Part shown: positions 17,522-25,929 of the stretch, piece after piece | Layout of the letters: every line of letters begins with the position of its first letter | How positions within the stretch are numbered: the stretch's first letter is position 1 | Origin: Rhodospirillales bacterium | GTDB lineage: Bacteria > Pseudomonadota > Alphaproteobacteria > Rhodospirillales > JASLLZ01 | Reading direction: 5' to 3' | Length of the DNA stretch: 37,683 bases | NCBI GenBank assembly: GCA_030746775.1 | Contig: JASLLZ010000018.1 | Location: 1-37,683 of the forward strand | Notes under the pieces: generated by a model | What the model was told of the DNA's origin: nothing | The model's database searches: none | Seen by the model: only the letters and a program-made list of their open reading frames with translations | Made by a program: the position numbers and the translations under genes

Positions 17522-18463
17522 ATGCCCGAGATCAGTGGATTTACCACTTTCGTCATTGCCATTCTGGTTCTCGCCGTGGTTCTCGTCCTGATGGGCGTCA
17601 AGGCGGTGCCCCAGGGCATGGAGCTGACCGTCGAACGGTTCGGGCGCTATACGCGCTCCTTGCACCCGGGGCTGCATTTCATCGTACCCATCATCGACCG
17701 TATCGGCGCCCGGATGAACATGATGGAAAGCGTGCTCGACGTGCCCGAGCAAGAGGTCATCACCAAGGACAACGCCATGGTCACCGCCGACGGCGTCGTT
17801 TTTTACCAGGTCCTTGAATCGGGCAAGGCGGCCTATGAGGTGACCAACCTGGAATACGCCATGCTCAACCTGGCCCTGACCAATCTGCGCACGGTGATGG
17901 GCTCCATGGACCTCGATGAGCTTCTCTCCCAGCGCGATCAGATCAACGCCCGGCTGCTGATGGTCATCGACGATGCGACCAACGCCTGGGGGGTCAAGGT
18001 CACCCGGGTCGAGATCAAGAACATCGCCCCGCCGCGCGACATCGTCGACGCCATGGGCCGCCAGATGAAGGCCGAGCGCGAGAAACGCGCCAATATCCTG
18101 GAAGCCGAGGGCCTGCGCCAATCCGAAATCCTCAAGGCCGAAGGCGAGAAGCAATCGGTCATCCTGGCCGCCGAGGGACGACGGGAATCCGCCTACCGCG
18201 ACGCCGAGGCCCGCGAACGGGAAGTCCAGGCCGAGGCCCGGGCGACCCAGGTGGTTTCGGAGGCCATCGCCAAGGGCAACGTCCAGGCGGTCAACTACTT
18301 CGTTGCCCAGAAATACGTCGACGCCCTGGGCCAATTCGCCAATTCGTCCAACCAGAAGATCCTGTTCATGCCCCTGGAGGCGTCGAGCGTCATCGGCGCC
18401 GTCGGCGGCATCGGCGAAATCGTGCGCGAGGCCCTGGGCAAGGACGCCAAGGAGCCTGTATAA
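17522..18463 (+). CDS. qmcA: SPFH domain (stomatin/prohibitin) membrane protein, QmcA-like
   Basis: The 313-residue protein has one N-terminal membrane segment (about 8-26), then an SPFH/band 7 domain starting at VPQGMELTVERFGRYTRSLHPGL, and a long charged helix after residue 180 (REKRANILEAEGLRQSEI and on) that drives oligomerisation. This is the stomatin-like architecture of QmcA, a membrane-microdomain scaffold that works with NfeD-family partners, and an NfeD gene follows. A GGGGAGGGG lies about 4 bases before the ATG at 17522; the longer in-frame extension from 17159 overlaps the divergent gene and is not native. The last codons and the stop (TAA at 18461-18463) lie inside the left arm of the palindromic element beginning at 18450. 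Confidence 0.9.
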   Translation: MPEISGFTTFVIAILVLAVVLVLMGVKAVPQGMELTVERFGRYTRSLHPGLHFIVPIIDRIGARMNMMESVLDVPEQEVITKDNAMVTADGVVFYQVLESGKAAYEVTNLEYAMLNLALTNLRTVMGSMDLDELLSQRDQINARLLMVIDDATNAWGVKVTRVEIKNIAPPRDIVDAMGRQMKAEREKRANILEAEGLRQSEILKAEGEKQSVILAAEGRRESAYRDAEAREREVQAEARATQVVSEAIAKGNVQAVNYFVAQKYVDALGQFANSSNQKILFMPLEASSVIGAVGGIGEIVREALGKDAKEPV

Positions 18464-18716
18464 GTATTCATGATGCGCTGCGTTGATCTGGGAAGCCCGA
18501 GTGTTAGGAGCGGTGGCGCCGGCGATGCGGCGCATCGTCAAGCCTTCGCGACGCGGCAATTGGGCTTCCCAGTTCAACCCGGAGGGCCGCGCTTTCAAGG
18601 CCTTGGGACGTTGTCAGCCGGCACTTGCGATGGGCCGGCATCGCGGCGCACCGGCTTCCTAGCCCAAAACCTTGAAAGCGCGGCGCAGCACGTCATGAAT
18701 GCTTATACAGGCTCCT
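18450..18716. repeat. 267-bp nested palindromic element with 33-bp terminal inverted repeats
   Basis: The outer arms 18450-18482 and 18684-18716 are inverted repeats matching at 30 of 33 positions. Inside lie two further hairpin arms. Arm 1 pairs 18482-18498 with 18562-18578 (16 of 17). Arm 2 pairs 18587-18607 with 18663-18683 (19 of 21), and encloses smaller stems 18616-18621/18651-18656 and 18627-18632/18639-18644. Arm 2 abuts the right outer arm exactly, so the whole folds as a Y or cloverleaf. There is no ORF for a transposase and no clear target-site duplication. It could be a non-autonomous palindromic mobile element or a structured intercistronic RNA. The left arm overlaps the end of the SPFH gene and the right arm ends 4 bases before the nfeD ATG. 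Confidence 0.85.
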
Positions 18717-18720
18717 GGTA

Positions 18721-19164
18721 ATGGAACTGCTGGATCGCATCGAGTTCTGGCACTGGTGGGTGCTCGGCGCCGTGTTGATCGCGATTGAGGTGTTCGCGCC
18801 CAGCACGGTCTTTCTGTGGCCCGCCGTCGCGGCGGCGATCGTGGGTTTTGCCCTGCTCGCCCTCGAAGGCATGGGCTGGCAGTACCAGGCCCTTCTGTTC
18901 GCCGCCCTCTCGGTGATCAGCATCGTCGGCTGGCGCGCCTATGCCCGCACCCGACCGATCGAATCGGACGATCCGACGCTTAACCGGCGCGCCGAAAAGC
19001 ATGTCGGGCGCGTTGTCACCCTGAAGGAACCCATCGTCGACGGACGCGGACGGATCATGATCGACGGCATCTCCTGGACCGTCAAGGGTGAGGACATGGA
19101 GGCCGGATGCGCCATCAAGGTCGTCGCTGCCGACGGCGCCTTGCTCATGGTCGAACGGAATTGA
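18721..19164 (+). CDS. Short NfeD family membrane protein
   Basis: The 147-residue protein is a short (YbbK/NfeD1b-type) NfeD homologue: membrane helices at about 12-32, 34-50 and 56-72, then a C-terminal soluble OB-fold domain (about 90-147) with VGRVVTLKEPIVDGRGRI and the usual G..W.V core (GISWTVKGEDM). Such proteins are the membrane partners of QmcA/stomatin-like SPFH proteins, as the gene order here supports. It lacks the serine protease domain of long NfeD. No Shine-Dalgarno is visible just before the ATG; the space is taken by the right arm of the palindromic element, whose folding could hide the start. The rhomboid gene follows 63 bases later. Confidence 0.87.
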   Translation: MELLDRIEFWHWWVLGAVLIAIEVFAPSTVFLWPAVAAAIVGFALLALEGMGWQYQALLFAALSVISIVGWRAYARTRPIESDDPTLNRRAEKHVGRVVTLKEPIVDGRGRIMIDGISWTVKGEDMEAGCAIKVVAADGALLMVERN

Positions 19165-19227
19165 CGCCTACCGGTTGCCGGACGCCGGGGCCACGCCGCG
19201 TCCTCCGCAATCCCTAGGAATCGCTAC

Positions 19228-20154
19228 ATGATCCCCATCCGCACTTCGGTCGAGGTCCAAGACATTCCGGGCGCGGTAATCGGCCTGATCGTGGCCAACG
19301 TGGCGGTGTTTGTCTATCAAAGCGGCCTGCCGGACGACTTGGCCAAGCAGTTCATCCTTCACAACGGGTTGCTGCCGGCGCGCTACACCGATCCCGAGGT
19401 GGCCCAAGCACTGGGACTTTCCCGCTTCAACCTGTTGCCATTTCTTACCAGCGTCTTCATGCACGGCGGTTGGCTTCATCTGGGCGTCAACATGTGGACT
19501 CTGTGGTTGTTCGGCCGCGCCCTCGAAGAGCGCCTGGGCGCGCCGCGCTTCGTCTTTCTCTACCTTGTCGCGGGTCTCATCGCCGGTTTGGCCCATTTTT
19601 CCTTCAATCTGGGTTCCGGGTCGCCTGCCCTCGGTGCGTCGGGCGCCATCGCCGGCGTCCTCGGCGCCTATACCGTGATCTATCCGACGGCGCGCATCGC
19701 CATCCTGACGCCGATCTTGTTCTTCCCCGTCGTTTTCCGCCTGCCGGCGGTGATCTATACGGGACTATGGTTCTTATTCCAGGTGGGGCCGGCACTCACC
19801 GAATTCACTGCCCCCCGGGGCGCCGCCGGCGGCATTGCCTGGTGGGCCCATATAGGCGGCTTCGTGGCCGGCCTGGCGCTGATCGGGGTCATCGGCAGAC
19901 AAAGACGCCGGGTCCGGGAAATTGGCGGAGCGCGGCCGGGAATCCGCGAAATCGGCGCGCCCCGTCCGCGCACCATCGCCTTTAATGTGCAGACGCACCG
20001 CCACCCCCTGTCGGCCACCGCCGTGGACTGGACGCAACGACTGCGCTCGCGGGCCGCCGAAGCGCGAAAACACCGCGCAGTCCGGGAACAGGCCGAGCCG
20101 GATCGCCATCCCGCCAAAAGGGGTCGCTCGGTCATTCCTCAATCGGGTTCGTGA
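19228..20154 (+). CDS. Rhomboid family intramembrane serine protease
   Basis: The 308-residue polytopic protein has the rhomboid core: FMHGGWLHLGVNMW (78-90) gives the HxxxN oxyanion residues, GASGAIAG (136-143) holds the catalytic serine S139, and AHIGGFVAG (207-215) the catalytic histidine H208. About six membrane helices span residues 15 to 225. The last 85 residues are a soluble, Arg-rich tail, longer than in minimal rhomboids and probably cytoplasmic. It cleaves transmembrane substrates within the membrane; its substrate is unknown. It follows qmcA and nfeD on the same strand, suggesting a membrane quality-control group. The gene ends 5 bases from the convergent crcB. Confidence 0.9.
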   Translation: MIPIRTSVEVQDIPGAVIGLIVANVAVFVYQSGLPDDLAKQFILHNGLLPARYTDPEVAQALGLSRFNLLPFLTSVFMHGGWLHLGVNMWTLWLFGRALEERLGAPRFVFLYLVAGLIAGLAHFSFNLGSGSPALGASGAIAGVLGAYTVIYPTARIAILTPILFFPVVFRLPAVIYTGLWFLFQVGPALTEFTAPRGAAGGIAWWAHIGGFVAGLALIGVIGRQRRRVREIGGARPGIREIGAPRPRTIAFNVQTHRHPLSATAVDWTQRLRSRAAEARKHRAVREQAEPDRHPAKRGRSVIPQSGS

Positions 20155-20159
20155 GACGG

Positions 20160-20540
20160 TCACGCCAAGACCTGCCTGAAGAGATACATACCCAAGAACA
20201 AGGCAACCACGGAGGCGACGACCGACACCACGACGTAACTCGCGGCGCCCGCCATGTCGCCACGCTCGAGGAGGAAGATAACGTCCATGGAGAAGGCAGA
20301 AAACGTCGTGAAGCTTCCCAGCACGCCAACGACCATGAATGCTTGCATCTCCCGGCCCGGCGACCAGGTCAGCGCCAGCACCTCGATCAATGCGCCGAGG
20401 ATGAAGGATCCCAAGACGTTGACGCTCAAGGTGGCGATCGGCGTGAAATCGCTCAACCAGCGACCGACCCCGCTCATCACCAGATAACGCCCGATGGCGC
20501 CGAGCGCGCCTCCCAAGGCGATGGATAAAAGCATCTTCAT
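20160..20540 (-). CDS. crcB: CrcB/Fluc fluoride ion channel
   Basis: The 126-residue protein has four membrane helices and the Fluc signatures: GGALGAIGRY (9-18), SVNVLGSFILG near residue 40 and GVLGSFTTFSAFSMD near 72, including the Phe and Thr/Ser residues that line the fluoride pore. It forms a dual-topology dimer that exports fluoride. A single-gene form is used here; no second crcB is present. I looked for a fluoride riboswitch in the 80 bases upstream (20541-20620) and saw no match to its conserved core. It follows rarA on the same strand. Confidence 0.92.
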   Translation of the reverse strand: MKMLLSIALGGALGAIGRYLVMSGVGRWLSDFTPIATLSVNVLGSFILGALIEVLALTWSPGREMQAFMVVGVLGSFTTFSAFSMDVIFLLERGDMAGAASYVVVSVVASVVALFLGMYLFRQVLA

Positions 20541-20620
20541 ATTCCTATGTCGGGGAGCTCTTGGGGTTGATTATTATTCGACCCTCAGTTTCCCTTTTCG
20601 CATCCGCCAATGCAAGACGG

Positions 20621-21919
20621 TCAAGTGCCCTTGTCCGCCTTGCCCTGGCGCAGCTTGTTCCAATAGGCCAGCCGTTTGGTGATCTCGCGTTCGAAGCCGC
20701 GCCCGCCGGGGCGGTAGAGTTGCCGGCGTTCCATGTCTTCGGGGAAATAATACTGTCCCGAGAAGCCGTCCTTGGTATCGTGGTCATAGACGTAATCCGC
20801 CCCGTAGCCGAGGTCCTTCATCAGGTCCGTCGGCGCGTTGAGAATGTGCTTGGGCGGCATCAGCGAGCCCGTCTCGCGCGCCACGGCCAAGGCTGCCGAG
20901 GCGGCCTTGTTTCCGGCATTCGACTTGGGCGCCGTGGCCAGGAATATGACGCATTGGACCAGGGCCAGTTCGCCTTCCGGCGAGCCCAGGCGCTCATAGG
21001 CCTGCCAGGCGGCCAGGGATTGGACCAGGGCGTCGGGATCGGCCAGACCGACATCCTCGACGGCGAAGCGCACCAGGCGCCGCGCGATGTAGCGCGGGTC
21101 CTCGCCGCCGACGATCATGCGCGCGAACCAATACAGCGCGGCGTCGGTGTCCGAACCCCGCAGGGACTTGTGCAGGGCGCTGATGAGGTTGAAATGGCCC
21201 TCCTGGTGCTTATCGTAAACAGGCACCCGGCGCTGAACGACCTCGGCCAGGGCCTGGCTGTCGAGAAGCGGCTCGGCGGGCAGCGCGAACAGGACCTCGG
21301 CCATGTTGAGAAGATAGCGCCCGTCGCCGTCGGCCATGGCGCGCAGGCTGATGCGCGCATCCGCCTCGACGGGAACCGTCCGTCCCTCTCCGTCCTCGGC
21401 GCGGCCCAGCAACTCCTCCAAGGCCCCGTCGTCGAGACGGTTGAGGACCAGCACCTGACAGCGCGACAACAGGGCCGCATTGAGCTCGAAGGACGGGTTT
21501 TCGGTAGTGGCGCCGACCAGTATGACGGTGCCGTCCTCCACATAGGGCAGGAAGCCGTCCTGTTGGGCGCGGTTGAAACGGTGTATCTCGTCGATGAACA
21601 ACAGCGTGCCGGCGCCCATTTCCCGGCGTTTGCGCGCCGCCTCGAAGATCTTGCGCAGATCGGCGACGCCCGAGAAAACCGCCGACAAGGGCTCGAATTC
21701 CAAATTGGAGCAATGGGCCAGCAAGCGCGCGATGGTGGTCTTTCCCGAACCGGGCGGCCCCCAAAGCACGATCGAGGCAAGCCTTCCCGACGCCACCATG
21801 CGTCCGATGGGCGCTTCGGGCAAAAGCAGGTGCGCCTGACCCACCACCTCGTCCAGAGAGCCGGGCCGCAAGCGGTCGGCGAGGGGCCGAGGCGCCTGAG
21901 CTTCGAACAGCGTGCTCAC
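20621..21919 (-). CDS. rarA: Replication-associated recombination protein A (AAA+ ATPase)
   Basis: The 432-residue protein is a RarA/MgsA-WRNIP1 type AAA+ ATPase. It starts with LADRLRPGSLDEVVGQ, has Walker A GPPGSGKTT (54-62) and Walker B LLFIDEIHRF (107-116), then the QDGFLPYVEDG and GATTENPSFELN sensor blocks, and a C-terminal tetramerisation domain with GSDTDAALYWFARM and GGEDPRYIARRL. It acts at stalled replication forks with SSB and RecA. The start is the GTG at 21919, overlapping the HtrA stop by four bases (GTGA), with AGGA 10 bases upstream; the longer frame to 21973 lies inside htrA. This overlap implies coupled translation with htrA. Confidence 0.93.
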   Translation of the reverse strand: MSTLFEAQAPRPLADRLRPGSLDEVVGQAHLLLPEAPIGRMVASGRLASIVLWGPPGSGKTTIARLLAHCSNLEFEPLSAVFSGVADLRKIFEAARKRREMGAGTLLFIDEIHRFNRAQQDGFLPYVEDGTVILVGATTENPSFELNAALLSRCQVLVLNRLDDGALEELLGRAEDGEGRTVPVEADARISLRAMADGDGRYLLNMAEVLFALPAEPLLDSQALAEVVQRRVPVYDKHQEGHFNLISALHKSLRGSDTDAALYWFARMIVGGEDPRYIARRLVRFAVEDVGLADPDALVQSLAAWQAYERLGSPEGELALVQCVIFLATAPKSNAGNKAASAALAVARETGSLMPPKHILNAPTDLMKDLGYGADYVYDHDTKDGFSGQYYFPEDMERRQLYRPGGRGFEREITKRLAYWNKLRQGKADKGT

Positions 21920-23340
21920 CGCTCGATGATCCTGGACAGGGTCTTGCCATTGCGCCGGATGGTGATGCGCCAATGTTTAGCGGGCTTCGCCATCACCGCC
22001 TTCAGGTGGCGCACCGATTCGATTCTGGTGCCGTTCACCGATGCCACCAGATCGCCGACGCGAAAGCGCAGACGATCGGCCGTACTGGCGCGGCGCAGTT
22101 GCAAGATGATGACCCCCGCCTCGAACCCGTCCCTTCCCAATTCATCGGCCAGCGCCGGCGACATATTGGCGACCGTGGCGCCCGAGAAGGGATGGGTGCC
22201 GCTCAGTTCCGTGACTTCACTGGGCGGATCCTCGGGCGCCGCCACCAATTCGACGAGCAGCCGATGTTCCCTACCCCGGCGCCATACTTTGAGCTCCGCC
22301 GTGCCACCGACCTGCAAGGTGGCGACGCGGAACTTCAGCGCCTCGTCGTCATTCACCGCCTTGCCGTTGACGGCCACGACCACGTCGCCGACCCCAAGCC
22401 CGGCGCGGTCGGCGGGACCGCCGGGAAAGACCTTGCTGATCAGAACGCCGCGCGGCCGGTCGAGGCCCAGGGACGAGGCGATCTCCGCCGTGACCCCTTG
22501 TCCCTGGGCGCCGAACCAGGGGCGAACCAGGCGGCCGCCATCGGTAACACCGGCAATTACCGATCGCACCATATTGGCGGGAATTGCGAAGCCGATGCCG
22601 AGGCTGCCGCCGGTTTTGGAATAGATGGCCGAATTGACGCCGACCAAGGCGCCGTCCATGCCGACCAGGGCGCCGCCCGAGTTGCCGGGGTTGATGGCGG
22701 CGTCGGTCTGGATGAAGAAGTTGAGGTCCGAGATGCCGACCTGGGTGCGCGCCAGGGCCGACACGATGCCGCTGGTCACCGTCTGTCCGACGCCGAAGGG
22801 GTTTCCAATGGCAAGCACCAAGTCGCCGACCTTAAGCGCGTCCGAATCTCCGAAGCGCAGGAAAGGCATGGTTTCGCCGCCGGTGTCGAAGCGCAGGACG
22901 GCGAGGTCCGTGCGTTCGTCCGAGCCAACCAGTTCGGCGTCGAATTCACGCCGGTCGAAGAGCACCAAGGTGATCTCGTCGGCGCCCTCGATGACGTGGT
23001 GGTTGGTGACAACAAGTCCGTCGCCACGCACAATAACACCGGAGCCCAGCGAGTTCTGGACCCGCTCGCGGGGTACGGCGAGGCCGAAGCCCTGGCCGAA
23101 GAAGCGCCGGAAAAAGGGGTCGTCGAACAACGGCGAAAACGACCGGGTGCGCTGGACCTTGCGGGTATAGATGTTGACCACGGCGGGTGCCGCTTTCTCG
23201 ACCAGCGGCGCGAAGGAGAGCTGCAGCTCCGCCCTGGAGATGGGCGCCCGCGTTTCCTGAGCTCGGACGCCACTCCCGGCCACGACCAGCAAGACGGCCG
23301 TAAAAAAGGCCGCCCGGCGGAAACATTCGCTCGCACCCAT
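21916..23340 (-). CDS. degP: DegP/DegQ (HtrA) family periplasmic serine protease
   Basis: The 474-residue protein has a signal peptide (cleavage after about residue 27, VRAQ), a trypsin-like protease domain and two PDZ domains (about 265-365 and 385-474). The triad is H115 (TNHHVIEG), D145 (ERTDLAVL) and S221 (NPGNSGGAL). The LA loop carrying FDDPFFRRFFG is typical of DegP/DegQ. It degrades or chaperones misfolded periplasmic proteins. GAGGAGAAG lies before the ATG. Its place directly after rplQ and before rarA is a gene order I know from alphaproteobacteria. The 111 bases between rplQ and this gene hold GC-rich dyads but no T run, so I cannot call a terminator. Confidence 0.93.
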   Translation of the reverse strand: MGASECFRRAAFFTAVLLVVAGSGVRAQETRAPISRAELQLSFAPLVEKAAPAVVNIYTRKVQRTRSFSPLFDDPFFRRFFGQGFGLAVPRERVQNSLGSGVIVRGDGLVVTNHHVIEGADEITLVLFDRREFDAELVGSDERTDLAVLRFDTGGETMPFLRFGDSDALKVGDLVLAIGNPFGVGQTVTSGIVSALARTQVGISDLNFFIQTDAAINPGNSGGALVGMDGALVGVNSAIYSKTGGSLGIGFAIPANMVRSVIAGVTDGGRLVRPWFGAQGQGVTAEIASSLGLDRPRGVLISKVFPGGPADRAGLGVGDVVVAVNGKAVNDDEALKFRVATLQVGGTAELKVWRRGREHRLLVELVAAPEDPPSEVTELSGTHPFSGATVANMSPALADELGRDGFEAGVIILQLRRASTADRLRFRVGDLVASVNGTRIESVRHLKAVMAKPAKHWRITIRRNGKTLSRIIER

Positions 23341-23451
23341 GCTCTTCTCCTCGTCCTTGGCGCCGCCAGGACCCGGTGGGAATAGTAATGGGTGTAACCT
23401 ATGGATGGAACCGTTCGAGGCCTCGGCGCGGCGCCCAGCGGATGCAATCGA

Positions 23452-23883
23452 CTAATCGGCCTCGGCGGCCTCCGCTTCTTCTTCGGCGGCTATCCGCGCC
23501 CGATCCCCGGCGCCCTTGGCTTCAGTATCGCGGTCGACAAGTTCGATGATCGCCATCGGGGCGCTGTCGCCATACCGGAACCCGGCCTTGAGCACGCGTG
23601 TGTAACCGCCGCCGCGCTCTTGGTAGCGGGCGGCCAGCACGTCGAACAGCTTGCTCACCGTCGGATCGTCCCTCAGAAAAGCGTGGGCACGGCGCCTGGC
23701 ATGAAGGCTGCCGCGTTTGCCCAGCGTGATCATGCGGTCGGCGACGCGCCGCAGCTCCTTGGCCTTGGGCAGCGTCGTCGTAATCTGTTCATGGGTTAGC
23801 AAGGCCACCGCCATGTTGGAAAACAGGGCCTTGCGGTGGCTTGATGTCCGGTTGAGCTTGCGTCCGCTCAGGCGATGACGCAT
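23452..23883 (-). CDS. rplQ: 50S ribosomal protein L17
   Basis: The 143-residue protein starts [20 protein letters not shown], the near-invariant L17 opening, and continues with [18 protein letters not shown]. The core ends near residue 120 with AIIELVDRD; an acidic Glu/Ala tail of about 20 residues follows. It is the last ribosomal gene of the operon, 54 bases after rpoA, with GGAGA before the ATG. Confidence 0.96.
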   Translation of the reverse strand: MRHRLSGRKLNRTSSHRKALFSNMAVALLTHEQITTTLPKAKELRRVADRMITLGKRGSLHARRRAHAFLRDDPTVSKLFDVLAARYQERGGGYTRVLKAGFRYGDSAPMAIIELVDRDTEAKGAGDRARIAAEEEAEAAEAD

Positions 23884-23937
23884 GACGGTATCTCCTCTAT
23901 CTCCGCCCCGGCCAAGGGCTTCGGCGGCGTGGCGCCC

Positions 23938-24954
23938 TTAGTAGGGCTCCTCCAGTTTCTTCGCCAGGTCCTCGATGTTTTCCGGCGGCCAGTCTTCGAT
24001 CTCCATGCCCAGATGCAGACCCATCTGGGTGAGGACCTCCTTGATCTCGTTCAAGGATTTGCGGCCGAAGTTGGGCGTGCGCAGCATCTCGGACTCGGTC
24101 TTTTGGATCAAATCGCCGATATAGATGATGTTGTCGTTCTTCAGGCAGTTGGCGGAGCGCACCGAAAGCTCCAATTCGTCGACCTTGCGCAGGAGGTCCT
24201 TGTTGAAGGGAAGCTCTTCCCTTCTTTCCTGCTCGTGGGTCGCCGTCGGCTCCTCGAAGTTGATGAACAACTGTAATTGGTCCTGAAGGATGCGGGCGGC
24301 CAGCGCCACCGCGTCATCGGGCAGGACCGAACCGTTGGTCGTCACTTCGAGCGACAGCTTGTCGTAGTCGGTGACCTGACCGACGCGGGTGTTGTCGACC
24401 CTGTAGGTAACCTTGCGCACCGGCGAAAAGACGGCGTCGATGGGAATCATGCCGATCGGGGAGTCCTCGGCCCGGCTCTGGGCCGCCGGCACATAGCCCT
24501 TGGCCAGTTCGACCGTCAGCTCCATGGAGATCTTGGCGCCGTCGTCGAGCGTGCAGATGATCAGATCCGGGTCCATGATTTCGATGTCATGGCCGGTTTC
24601 GATCATTTTAGCCGTCACTTCGCCGGGTCCCTCGGCCTGGAGGGTCATGCGCTTGATCCCCTCGCCCCCCATGCGCAGTCCCATCGACTTAATGTTGAGG
24701 ACGATGTCGGTGACGTCTTCGCGAACGCCCGGAATCGACGAAAATTCGTGCAGAACGCCGTCGATTTGGACCGACGTCACCGCCGCGCCTTGCAAGGCGG
24801 ACAAAAGGACGCGGCGCAGCGCGTTGCCAAGAGTGAGGCCGAAGCCACGCTCCAACGGCTCGGCGACGACGGTCGTCCGCCGCGACGGGTCGGTCCCGGG
24901 CAGGACGTCAAGTTTCACGGGCTTGATCAATTCTTTCCAATTTTTCTGAATCAC
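23938..24954 (-). CDS. rpoA: DNA-directed RNA polymerase subunit alpha
   Basis: The 338-residue protein has the assembly domain (about 1-230: [45 protein letters not shown]) and the C-terminal domain that contacts UP elements and activators (about 255-330: [31 protein letters not shown]). The start is taken as GTG at 24954 because alphaproteobacterial alpha subunits begin at IQKNW and GAGGT lies 8 bases upstream; an ATG at 24987 gives an unlikely extension. It lies 100 bases after rpsK, the gap holding a small hairpin. Confidence 0.96.
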   Translation of the reverse strand: MIQKNWKELIKPVKLDVLPGTDPSRRTTVVAEPLERGFGLTLGNALRRVLLSALQGAAVTSVQIDGVLHEFSSIPGVREDVTDIVLNIKSMGLRMGGEGIKRMTLQAEGPGEVTAKMIETGHDIEIMDPDLIICTLDDGAKISMELTVELAKGYVPAAQSRAEDSPIGMIPIDAVFSPVRKVTYRVDNTRVGQVTDYDKLSLEVTTNGSVLPDDAVALAARILQDQLQLFINFEEPTATHEQERREELPFNKDLLRKVDELELSVRSANCLKNDNIIYIGDLIQKTESEMLRTPNFGRKSLNEIKEVLTQMGLHLGMEIEDWPPENIEDLAKKLEEPY

Positions 24955-24989
24955 GTGTGAAACCTCATGGTCACAATGCCAATCCATAG

Positions 24990-25003
24990 CCCCGCGAACG
25001 GGG
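24990..25003 (-). other. Perfect 5-bp hairpin with UUCG loop in the rpsK-rpoA gap
   Basis: The transcript would read CCCCG-UUCG-CGGGG, a perfect stem closed by a tetraloop, about 35 bases before the rpoA GTG. No T run follows, so it is not a terminator. It could stabilise or process the message between rpsK and rpoA. Confidence 0.45.
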
Positions 25004-25054
25004 TTTCTCGATCAAAAGTTCGGCGACGCCGGATACCGGGTAGCCTGAGATTCC

Positions 25055-25447
25055 CTAGACGCGCCGCCGCTTGCGCGGGCGGCATCCGTTGTGAGGAATC
25101 GGAGTCACGTCACGAATGGCCGTGATATCAAATCCGACAGCCTGTAGGGCGCGCAGGGCTGATTCGCGGCCCGATCCGGGTCCCTTGACTTGGACTTCCA
25201 ATGTTTTCATGCCGTGGTCCATCGCCTTGCGTCCGGCGTCCTCGGCCGCCACCTGCGCGGCGTAGGGAGTGGATTTGCGCGATCCCTTGAAACCCTGGCT
25301 GCCGGCCGAGGACCATGCGATGGCGTTGCCCTGGGCATCGGTGATCGTGATCTTTGTGTTGTTGAAGCTCGCGCTCACATGGGCGACGCCCGAGACGATG
25401 TTCTTGCGCTCGCGGCGCCGCGTGCGCTGGGTGGTTGCCTTGGCCAT
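25055..25447 (-). CDS. rpsK: 30S ribosomal protein S11
   Basis: The 130-residue protein carries the S11 core: [17 protein letters not shown] (21-37), [20 protein letters not shown] near 48 and the C-terminal [19 protein letters not shown]. It lies on the platform near the Shine-Dalgarno cleft of the small subunit. It follows rpsM by 18 bases and precedes rpoA, as in the alpha operon. Confidence 0.97.
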   Translation of the reverse strand: MAKATTQRTRRRERKNIVSGVAHVSASFNNTKITITDAQGNAIAWSSAGSQGFKGSRKSTPYAAQVAAEDAGRKAMDHGMKTLEVQVKGPGSGRESALRALQAVGFDITAIRDVTPIPHNGCRPRKRRRV

Positions 25448-25465
25448 GCTCGCCCTCTCGTCTCT

Positions 25466-25843
25466 CTATCTGAGTACTTTTTTCTTGCCGGCAATCGCCT
25501 TGGCCGGCCCTTTGCGGGTGCGCGCGTTCGTATGTGTCCGCTGTCCCCTCACCGGCAAGCCGCGGCGGTGGCGCAATCCACGGTAACAGCCAAGGTCCAT
25601 CAGCCGCTTGATGTTCATCGCCACCTCGCGCCGCCGGTCGCCCTCGACCTGGTAATCGGCGTCGATGGTCTCGCGGATGCGCATGACCTCTTCCTCGGTC
25701 AGCTCGCTCACCCTACGTTCCCGGGGAATGCCCACTTTCTGGCAAATCTCCGTGGCCTTGGTCCTGCCGATTCCCAGAATATAGGTAAGGGCAATTTCGG
25801 TCCGCTTTTGGGTCGGAATGTTTACGCCAGCAATACGCGCCAA
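25466..25843 (-). CDS. rpsM: 30S ribosomal protein S13 (TTG start)
   Basis: The 125-residue protein begins [20 protein letters not shown] after the initiator and ends with the conserved [20 protein letters not shown] and a basic tail, all typical of S13. The initiation codon is TTG at 25843-25841, with AAAGGAG 8 bases before it; no ATG or GTG is available at the family start. S13 contacts both the P-site tRNA and the 50S bridge. It is the first gene after the promoter at 25930-25957. Confidence 0.96.
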   Translation of the reverse strand: MARIAGVNIPTQKRTEIALTYILGIGRTKATEICQKVGIPRERRVSELTEEEVMRIRETIDADYQVEGDRRREVAMNIKRLMDLGCYRGLRHRRGLPVRGQRTHTNARTRKGPAKAIAGKKKVLR

Positions 25844-25873
25844 AGCTGGTACTCCTTTAACCTTGGTTCTAAA

Positions 25874-25899
25874 CGAGTATGGAATCCGCCGAGTATGGA
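25874..25899 (-). repeat. 10-bp direct repeat in the rpsM leader
   Basis: The + strand sequence CGAGTATGGA occurs at 25874-25883 and again at 25890-25899, a period of 16. Both lie in the untranslated leader between the predicted start of transcription and the rpsM TTG. It may be a binding site for a protein or part of an RNA fold; it may also be chance. Confidence 0.4.
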
Positions 25900-25929
25900 T
25901 TATTGGACCGCGCCGGCCGCGGAGCGGCG

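Noticed and set aside
18500-18562. Possible tRNA or tmRNA-like fold in the loop of the palindrome
   Set aside because: No T-arm consensus, anticodon arm or CCA-compatible acceptor could be recognised; the pairing follows the nested inverted repeats instead.
20541-20620. Fluoride riboswitch before crcB
   Set aside because: The gap is only 80 bases and I could not find the conserved core or pseudoknot elements of the crcB motif.
20561-22624. 687-codon plus-strand frame opposite rarA and degP
   Set aside because: It crosses the boundary of two well-identified genes and has no recognisable motif.
23341-23451. Terminator or degP promoter after rplQ
   Set aside because: GC-rich dyads are present but no T run follows, and no -35/-10 pair is convincing.
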